DNA from: Nocardioidaceae bacterium
Lineage (GTDB): Bacteria > Actinomycetota > Actinomycetes > Propionibacteriales > Nocardioidaceae
Reading direction: 5' to 3'
Assembly (NCBI GenBank): GCA_030655315.1
Contig: JAURVT010000042.1
Span: 1 to 64,000, forward strand
DNA: 64,000 nt
The notes under the pieces are model-generated. The model did not search any database. It had not been told where the DNA came from and worked only from the letters and a program-made list of their open reading frames with translations. Numbering within the stretch: the first letter of the stretch is position 1; every line of letters begins with the position of its first letter. Positions 58,705 to 64,000 of this stretch are shown in pieces. The position numbers and the translations under genes were made by a program.

Positions 58705-59847
58705 GTGAAGTTCCGCATCGAACGCGACACCCTGGCCGACGCCGTCGCCTGGACGGCGCGCAGCCTTCCCACGCGTCCCAGCGTCCCGGTGCTCGCCGGC
58801 CTGCTGGTCGAGGCCGACGCCGACGGCCTCACGCTGTCGGGCTTCGACTACGAGACGTCCGCACGCGCGACGCTCCAGGCCGAGATCGCCGACGAGGGCC
58901 GCGCCCTGGTGTCCGGTCGGCTGCTCGCCGACATCTGCAAGAGCCTGCCGAGCAAGCCGGTCGACGTCACGCTCGACGGCACCAAGGTCTCGGTCGTGTG
59001 CGGTGGCGCGCGGTTCAGCCTGCAGACGATGCCCGTCGAGGAGTACCCGCAGCTGCCCGGCATGCCCGGCGCGTCGGGCACCGTGTCGTCCGGCGTCTTC
59101 GCCACGTCGGTCAGCCAGGCCGTGGCCGCCGCCGGTCGCGACGACATGCTCCCGCTGCTCACCGGCGTGCGCCTGGAGATCGACGGCTCGACCATCTCGC
59201 TGATGGCCACCGACCGCTTCCGCGCCAGCCTGCGCGACGTCGAGTGGTACCCCGAGGCGGGCGACGCCTCCGCGCACGCGCTGGTGCCCGCCCGCGTGCT
59301 GTCCGAGACCGCCAAGTCGTTCTCGTCCAGCTCCGACGTGACCATCGCCATCGGCACCCCCGAGCACGGCGACGGCATCATCGGCTTCGAGGGCCAGGTC
59401 GCCGGCGGCACCCGCCGCACCACCACCCGCCTGCTCGAGGGCGAGTTCCCCCGCGTCCGCCAGCTGTTCCAGGCCGAGTCGCAAACCACGGCCTATGTGC
59501 AGACGCAGGAGCTGATCGACTCCGTGCGACGCGTCAGCCTGGTCGCCGAGCGCAACACCCCCGTCCGGCTGAGCTTCAGCTCGGGCGTCCTGCTGCTCGA
59601 GGCGGGCAGCGGCGACGAGGCGCAGGCCTCGGAGACGATCGACGCCACCGTCGAGGGCGACGACATCTCGATCGGCTTCAACCCGCAGTACCTGCTCGAG
59701 GGCCTGACCGTCATGGGCGAGCCCGTCGTGCACCTGGCCTTCACCCAGCACACGCGGCCCGCCGCGCTCGCGGGCGTCGGCGAGATCGGGGCCGACCCCG
59801 ACCTCGCGTTCCGCTACCTGATCATGCCGGTCCGCCTCCAGGGCTGA
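58705..59847 (+). CDS. dnaN: DNA polymerase III sliding clamp (beta subunit)
   Basis: A 380-residue clamp with three clamp-type repeats: MKFRIERDTLADAVAWTARSLPTRPSVPVLAGLLVEA, then GRDDMLPLLTGVRLEIDGSTISLMATDRFRASLRDVEW and VEGDDISIGFNPQYLLEGL, ending YLIMPVRLQG (all in pieces). It dimerises around DNA and tethers polymerase. GTG 58705 is preceded by GGAGGCACCGCGCC. Followed by gnd and recF in the normal actinobacterial order. Confidence 0.97.
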   Translation: MKFRIERDTLADAVAWTARSLPTRPSVPVLAGLLVEADADGLTLSGFDYETSARATLQAEIADEGRALVSGRLLADICKSLPSKPVDVTLDGTKVSVVCGGARFSLQTMPVEEYPQLPGMPGASGTVSSGVFATSVSQAVAAAGRDDMLPLLTGVRLEIDGSTISLMATDRFRASLRDVEWYPEAGDASAHALVPARVLSETAKSFSSSSDVTIAIGTPEHGDGIIGFEGQVAGGTRRTTTRLLEGEFPRVRQLFQAESQTTAYVQTQELIDSVRRVSLVAERNTPVRLSFSSGVLLLEAGSGDEAQASETIDATVEGDDISIGFNPQYLLEGLTVMGEPVVHLAFTQHTRPAALAGVGEIGADPDLAFRYLIMPVRLQG

Positions 59848-59899
59848 CGGCGCGTTCCCCACCCCTCCGGCCCCCGGGCCCCACCCGAAGGAGACGCAC

Positions 59900-60799
59900 A
59901 TGCACCTCGGACTGATCGGCCTGGGCAAGATGGGCGGCAACATGCGTGAGCGCCTGCGTGCGGGCGGCGTCACCGTGGTGGGCTACGACCGCAACCCCGA
60001 GCTCAGCGACGTCGAGTCGCTCGAGGCCCTGGTGGAGGCACTGCCCTCGCCCAAGGTGGTCTGGGTGATGGTGCCCGCCGGCGAGATCACCCGCGCCACC
60101 GTCGAGGGCCTCGGTGACCTGCTCTCCGAGGGCGACGTCGTCGTCGACGGCGGCAACTCGCGCTGGACCGACGACGAGCGCCACCACGCCGAGCTGGCCG
60201 AGAAGGGCATCGGCTTCGTCGACTGCGGCGTCTCCGGCGGCGTCTGGGGACTGAAGAACGGCTACGCCCTGATGGCCGGCGGGAGCACCGAGGACATCGC
60301 CAAGGTGCAGCCGGCCTTCGACTCGCTGCGTCCGCCCGGTGACTCGGGCTTCGTGCACGCCGGCCGCGTAGGCGCCGGGCACTTCTCCAAGATGGTCCAC
60401 AACGGCATCGAGTACGCCATGATGCAGGCCTACGCCGAGGGCTTCGAGCTGCTCGAGAAGGCCGAGCTGGTCGACAACGTGACGGCCGTGTTCGACTCGT
60501 GGCGCGAGGGCACCGTCGTCCGCTCCTGGCTGCTGGACCTGCTCGTCGTCGCGATGGAGGACGATCCCGGCCTGTCGCAGATCGCCGGTTACGCCGACGA
60601 CTCCGGTGAGGGCCGCTGGACCGTCGAGGCAGCCATCGACCACGCCGTGCCCATGCACGCCATCGCCGCGTCGCTGTTCGCCCGCTTCTCCTCCCGCCAG
60701 GACGAGTCGCCGGCGATGAAGGCCGTCGCGGCCATGCGCCAGCAGTTCGGCGGGCACGCCGTCAAGGCGGGCGCGCCGCCCAAGCAGTCCGGCGAGTAG
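59900..60799 (+). CDS. gnd: 6-phosphogluconate dehydrogenase (decarboxylating), short form
   Basis: A 299-residue NAD(P)-dependent dehydrogenase. [20 protein letters not shown] (4-23) is the nucleotide fold, [15 protein letters not shown] the phosphogluconate site, [23 protein letters not shown] the catalytic region, and [22 protein letters not shown] the C-terminal helix. The roughly 300-residue size is the GndA-like short class. It oxidises 6-phosphogluconate to ribulose-5-phosphate with CO2 loss. Sits between dnaN and recF as in many actinobacteria. Confidence 0.94.
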   Translation: MHLGLIGLGKMGGNMRERLRAGGVTVVGYDRNPELSDVESLEALVEALPSPKVVWVMVPAGEITRATVEGLGDLLSEGDVVVDGGNSRWTDDERHHAELAEKGIGFVDCGVSGGVWGLKNGYALMAGGSTEDIAKVQPAFDSLRPPGDSGFVHAGRVGAGHFSKMVHNGIEYAMMQAYAEGFELLEKAELVDNVTAVFDSWREGTVVRSWLLDLLVVAMEDDPGLSQIAGYADDSGEGRWTVEAAIDHAVPMHAIAASLFARFSSRQDESPAMKAVAAMRQQFGGHAVKAGAPPKQSGE

Positions 60800-60806
60800 G
60801 GGGCGC

Positions 60807-61943
60807 GTGCACGTCACGCACCTGTCGCTGGCGGACTTCCGCTCCTACGGGACGGTCGAGCTCGAGCTGGGCCCGGGGGCGACCTGCTTCGTGGGCGCCA
60901 ACGGCCAGGGCAAGACCAACCTCGTCGAGGCCGTCGACTACCTCGCGACGCTCGGCTCGCACCGGGTGGCCTCGGACCAGCCGCTCGTGCGTGCGGGCGC
61001 CGAGCGCGCCGTCGTGCGCGCGCGGGTCGAGCGCGACGAGCGGCAGGCCCTGCTCGAGGTCGAGATCGTCCCGGGCAGGGCCAACCGCGCACGCGTCAAC
61101 GGGTCCGCGCTGCCACGCGCCCGAGACGTGCTCGGCTGGCTGCGGTCGGTGGTGTTCTCGCCCGAGGACCTCTCCCTCGTCAAGGGCGACCCGTCGGACC
61201 GGCGACGGTTCCTCGACGCGCTGCTGGTGCTGCGCCACCCGCGGTTCGCCGGCGTGAAGGCCGACTACGACCGCATCCTGCGCCAGCGCAACACCCTGCT
61301 GAAGACGGCGGGACGCTCGCGTCGCTCGGACACCGAGGGTGCGCTGGCCACCCTGGACGTGTGGGACGAGCACCTCACCCGGACCGGCGCCGAGCTCCTG
61401 TCGGCCCGGCTGGCGCTGGTCACGTCGATCGCGCCGTACGTCGAGTCGGCCTACCGCGACGTCGCCACGGCCGCGTCGCCCGGGCGCACCACCGCGACGA
61501 TCGAGTACCGCGCGTCGCTCGAGCTGCCGGACGAGGCGCCGGACCGCGAGTCGCTCCGGCTGGCGCTCGTCGAGGCCGTCCGCGCACGCCGGTCCGACGA
61601 GCTCGACCGGGGTGTCAGCCTGGTGGGCCCGCACCGTGACGAGCTGGTGCTGACGCTGGGCGACCTGCCCGCCAAGGGCTACGCGAGCCACGGCGAGTCG
61701 TGGTCGTTCGCGCTGGCGCTGCGGCTCGCGTCGTACGACCTGCTGCACGACGACGGCGACGACCCCGTGCTGGTGCTCGACGACGTCTTCGCCGAGCTCG
61801 ACCGGGACCGGCGCGACCACCTCGCCGCCCGCGTCGCGGGCGCCGAGCAGGTGCTGGTGACCGCCGCGGTGGCCGAGGACGTCCCCGAGGGGCTGTCGGG
61901 CGTGCGCTTCCGGGTGCACGAGGGGACGGTGGAGCGTGCCTGA
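60807..61943 (+). CDS. recF: DNA replication and repair protein RecF
   Basis: A 378-residue SMC-like ATPase. [20 protein letters not shown] opens the family; [19 protein letters not shown] has Walker A GANGQGKT (30-37); [14 protein letters not shown] and [28 protein letters not shown] contain the signature region, and [17 protein letters not shown] the Walker B. It loads RecA at gaps through RecFOR. GTG 60807 starts 7 bases after the gnd stop. The 3' end overlaps dciA by 8 bases. Confidence 0.96.
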   Translation: MHVTHLSLADFRSYGTVELELGPGATCFVGANGQGKTNLVEAVDYLATLGSHRVASDQPLVRAGAERAVVRARVERDERQALLEVEIVPGRANRARVNGSALPRARDVLGWLRSVVFSPEDLSLVKGDPSDRRRFLDALLVLRHPRFAGVKADYDRILRQRNTLLKTAGRSRRSDTEGALATLDVWDEHLTRTGAELLSARLALVTSIAPYVESAYRDVATAASPGRTTATIEYRASLELPDEAPDRESLRLALVEAVRARRSDELDRGVSLVGPHRDELVLTLGDLPAKGYASHGESWSFALALRLASYDLLHDDGDDPVLVLDDVFAELDRDRRDHLAARVAGAEQVLVTAAVAEDVPEGLSGVRFRVHEGTVERA

Positions 61944-62502
61944 GGACCCGGACGCCGACGGGCCCGCGGCCGAGCCGCCCCCCGACCGTGTCGAGGAGGA
62001 GCACCGCACCGACGGTCTCGACCTCGCCCGCAGCATCGCGCGCGCCTACGCCGACCCGTCCGCGCGACGACCGGCCGCCCGCCGTGCGAGCACGCCGCGC
62101 CGGCGCCGCCGCATCGACCCGTCGGCGTCCGGCGCCCACCCGGACGACCGCGACCCCCAGCTGCTCGACTCCACGATGGCCCGCCTCGTGGCCGAGCACG
62201 GCTGGGCCACCGACGTGCGCGTCCATGCCCTGTTCGCGCGCTGGGACCAGATCGTCGGCGCCGAGATCGCCCAGCACTGCAAGCCCCAGCACCTCACCGA
62301 CGGCGAGCTGCTCGTCCAGGCCGACTCCACCGCCTGGGCCACCCAGATGAGCCTGCTCGCCTCCACCGTCGTCCGCAGCCTCAACGACCGCCTCGGCGAC
62401 GGCTCGGTGCAGCGCATCAAGGTCCAGGGCCCCCAGGCGCCGTCGTGGAAGCGCGGCAACCGTCGGGTCAAGGGGCGGGGGCCGCGGGACACGTACGGGT
62501 AG
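61936..62502 (+). CDS. dciA: DciA-like DUF721 helicase-loader protein
   Basis: A 188-residue protein. The N-terminal third is charged and disordered-looking; the conserved DUF721 domain starts near residue 75 ([37 protein letters not shown] in pieces) and ends with a basic tail [10 protein letters not shown]. DciA loads the replicative helicase in bacteria that lack DnaC/DnaI, which includes actinobacteria. GTG 61936 overlaps the recF stop. It is followed by a strong hairpin and an intergenic repeat. Confidence 0.85.
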   Translation: MPEDPDADGPAAEPPPDRVEEEHRTDGLDLARSIARAYADPSARRPAARRASTPRRRRRIDPSASGAHPDDRDPQLLDSTMARLVAEHGWATDVRVHALFARWDQIVGAEIAQHCKPQHLTDGELLVQADSTAWATQMSLLASTVVRSLNDRLGDGSVQRIKVQGPQAPSWKRGNRRVKGRGPRDTYG

Positions 62503-62531
62503 GGGTGCTGTCGTGCCGCTGCGCCGGGTGG

Positions 62532-62573
62532 TTCCTCGCCCCGAGCGGATCGACAGCTGCTCGTGGCGAGGAA
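62532..62573 (+). terminator. Terminator hairpin after dciA
   Basis: TTCCTCGCCCCGAGC (62532-62546) pairs with GCTCGTGGCGAGGAA (62559-62573) over 15 bp with one mismatch and a 12-base loop, beginning 30 bases after the dciA stop. It likely ends the dnaA-dnaN-gnd-recF-dciA transcripts. Confidence 0.75.
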
Positions 62574-62635
62574 GGGCGCAGCGAGGACGGCGTGGGCGGC
62601 CCGTCACGGTCGGGTGCGGCAGCCGGAGAGGGCGC

Positions 62636-62776
62636 GTCTCGGTCTGCGAGACGGTCGCTGCCCGCGCCTCCACGAACCGTGGCAAACAGTCACCGACCAC
62701 GGTGAATATGCCGCGTTTCGCAAGGTTTCCCGTGGTCGGTGCCGCGTCGGGGCCGGTCCGTCTCGCAGACCGAGAC
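62636..62776. repeat. Palindromic repeat element, copy 2 (141 bp)
   Basis: GTCTCGGTCTGCGAGACGG (62636-62654) pairs perfectly with CCGTCTCGCAGACCGAGAC (62758-62776). Relative to copy 1 (14418-14558) it is inverted: CACGAACCGTGGCAAACAG (62671-62689) is identical to the reverse complement of 14505-14523 and lies at the same distance (35 bases) from the element end, and both copies are 141 bp long. GGAAGGGCGCAGCGAGGAC precedes both copies by 59-66 bases. The 324-base gap after dciA shows no ORF, only the dciA hairpin and this element. Confidence 0.8.
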
Positions 62777-62826
62777 GCCCACCCGGCCGGCCCGCACGGC
62801 AGCGACGGATCGACGAACCAGGACCC

Positions 62827-63702
62827 CTACGCCGCGTGCACCGACGCGAGCCGCGAGAACCACGCGACGGTGAGGGAGCAGGCGAGGCCGACGAGGCCGA
62901 GGACGACGGCGGCGTCGGCGAAGCCGGACCAGCCGCCGAGGGGGCGGACGCCGAGGGCCACGAGGGCGACGCCGGCGACGAGCGAGCCGAGCAGGGAGAC
63001 GGCGGTGACCGAGGCGAGGTCGCGGGAGAAGGCGGCGCGACGGCGGACCGCGAGGGCGACGACCGCGGCCGACCCCCAGGCGAGGCTGACGGCGAGGGCG
63101 GCGAGGACGTCGCTGGGGCGGTGCCAGCCGGCGACGATCGTGGAGGCGCCGGTGAAGGTGACCGCGACGGTGCCGAGACCGACGACGAGGTGACGCAGCG
63201 AGCGGGGTGCGACGAGCAGCGCGGCGAGCACGATGGAGGCGACCACCGTGGTGTGGCCGCTGGGGAGGCTGTTGATCGCCAGGTTGCCGTAGTCGGGGCG
63301 CTCGAGCACCTGGCCCTTGAGCACCTGGGTGGTGACGTTGGCGCCCGCCACGACGAGGGCGGCCGCGGCGGCGGCGGCGTAGCGGTGCCGCAGCAGCGCC
63401 AGGCCCACGCAGACCAGGAGCGCGACGCCCGTGGTGAGGATCGAGATGTAGCCGAGCACGCTGAGCAGCTGCGCGACCGCGTCCTCGCGGGCGTAGACCG
63501 ACTCCATCGCGCTCTGGTCGAGCTCCTGACCGGTGCGGGTGTTCAGAGCCTCCTGCGCCACGACGACCAGGGCCGCGACCGACACGACCACGGTCGCCAC
63601 GGCCCACACCAGCACCGCCCAGCCACCGGGCCGGGCCACGTCCGGACGTGCCTGCGCACCCGCGGGGCGGGTCGGCGACGGTGGCGTGGGCGTGGTGGTC
63701 AC
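62827..63702 (-). CDS. PAP2-superfamily membrane phosphatase
   Basis: A 291-residue integral membrane protein with about six helices and the acid-phosphatase triplet: KGQVLERP (motif 1), SLPSGHTT (motif 2, catalytic His) and STIVAGWHRPSDV (motif 3, His nucleophile). It could dephosphorylate undecaprenyl pyrophosphate or phosphatidic acid. It is inserted, in reverse orientation, where gyrB usually follows recF/dciA in relatives. The GTG at 63702 follows CATCGT by 6 bases (leaderless-like). Substrate undetermined. Confidence 0.88.
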   Translation of the reverse strand: MTTTPTPPSPTRPAGAQARPDVARPGGWAVLVWAVATVVVSVAALVVVAQEALNTRTGQELDQSAMESVYAREDAVAQLLSVLGYISILTTGVALLVCVGLALLRHRYAAAAAAALVVAGANVTTQVLKGQVLERPDYGNLAINSLPSGHTTVVASIVLAALLVAPRSLRHLVVGLGTVAVTFTGASTIVAGWHRPSDVLAALAVSLAWGSAAVVALAVRRRAAFSRDLASVTAVSLLGSLVAGVALVALGVRPLGGWSGFADAAVVLGLVGLACSLTVAWFSRLASVHAA

Positions 63703-63948
63703 ACCTCAACGATGCCCCATCTGCGCAAGCGTCGTCACGCCGACGGGCGGGGAGGTGACGGGTCTCCTGCGCGCGGTGGTCGCCCGCGCGGGGGCCGTCG
63801 CTCCTGCGGCCCTGCCTGGACGTCTCACGGCCCCCGGGTCGCGAGGGGGGCATCACGCGTAGGCCCGAAACGCCTCTCACGGGCCCTAGCGCGCCGCTGA
63901 GGGCCCCTCTGGCGATCGGGGAGCGCGATCCGCCGGGCCCGGATCCCC

Positions 63949-63975
63949 CTGAACGGACCCCAGGACCGGTATAGT
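63949..63975 (+). promoter_or_regulatory. Outward promoter at the right edge, presumably for gyrB
   Basis: TATAGT (63970-63975) is the best -10 hexamer in the last 300 bases; CTGAAC (63949-63954) is a weak -35 with a 15-base spacer. It points out of the window. In this gene order gyrB follows, but its coding sequence is not visible. The rest of 63703-63948 has no gene I can support. Confidence 0.5.
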
Positions 63976-64000
63976 GGACAGCGAAGGATCGCCTCACCCC

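Noticed and set aside
1-64000. Prophage, IS element, integron or tRNA/rRNA genes
   Set aside because: No transposase, integrase, structural phage gene, tRNA cloverleaf or rRNA sequence was recognised in any gap or frame.

Overview
This 64 kb window is a GC-rich actinobacterial chromosome segment ending just short of gyrB. The origin block runs parB-parA-rsmG-jag-yidC-yidD-rnpA-rpmH (minus strand), then dnaA-oriC-dnaN-gnd-recF-dciA (plus strand). Upstream lies the equally conserved row cca / DUF6049 / murJ / pseudokinase / sigM / anti-sigma / trxB / trxA. With the Ino1 / class A PBP pair and the rpsF-ssb-rpsR-rplI operon, this order suggests Propionibacteriales, probably Nocardioidaceae (Nocardioides or Aeromicrobium type). 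That placement is inferred from gene order and protein style, not from a search. I saw no phage, insertion sequence, CRISPR array, tRNA or rRNA.

Layout. 1-3.2 kb: the tail of a probable RNA helicase, an iron-box-controlled siderophore-binding lipoprotein, and the rpsF operon. 3.4-9.2 kb: a GntR-controlled catabolic operon (APC permease, choline-kinase-like enzyme, FAD/GcvT amine dehydrogenase). 9.3-14.3 kb: an ABC exporter of the MacB/FtsX type, a BASS transporter and a MOSC protein. 14.7-18.1 kb: a tightly overlapping cassette of ATP-grasp, alpha-E and transglutaminase proteins. 18.2-22.4 kb: an esterase, an SCO6745-like protein, a PEBP protein, an HNH nuclease and a lipoprotein. 22.4-27 kb: a cytosine permease with a fungal-type cytosine deaminase, a divergent PucR regulator and an LLM oxidoreductase. 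27.3-33.2 kb: cell-wall genes (FemX, alanine-racemase-like protein, GT87-like membrane protein, PBP). 33.5-37.7 kb: Ino1, an MFS protein, a quinone reductase and a uridine kinase. 38-64 kb: the conserved origin-proximal block, ending with a PAP2 phosphatase and a promoter facing out of the window, presumably for gyrB.

Regulation visible in the DNA: a DtxR/IdeR-type iron box (174-192); a HutC-like operator before the APC permease; a textbook SigR/SigH promoter (GGAAT-N18-GTT) before trxB; strong vegetative promoters for dnaA and rpmH; DnaA boxes and two parS sites; and many starts placed 6-8 bases after a TANNNT hexamer, the signature of leaderless transcripts.

The most unusual content is in the gaps. 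Several contain very long GC-rich palindromes, and some are repeated. Two 141-bp elements (14418-14558 and 62636-62776, opposite orientations) share terminal inverted repeats and an identical 19-base core at identical spacing. A second family sits as two adjacent hairpins at 37.7-38.0 kb, a third at 9237 and 34626, and a single 92-nt palindrome follows the siderophore-binding protein. A possible leaderless 26-codon ORF with a strong hairpin behind it lies at 20943-21069. These are the best candidates here for something undescribed.
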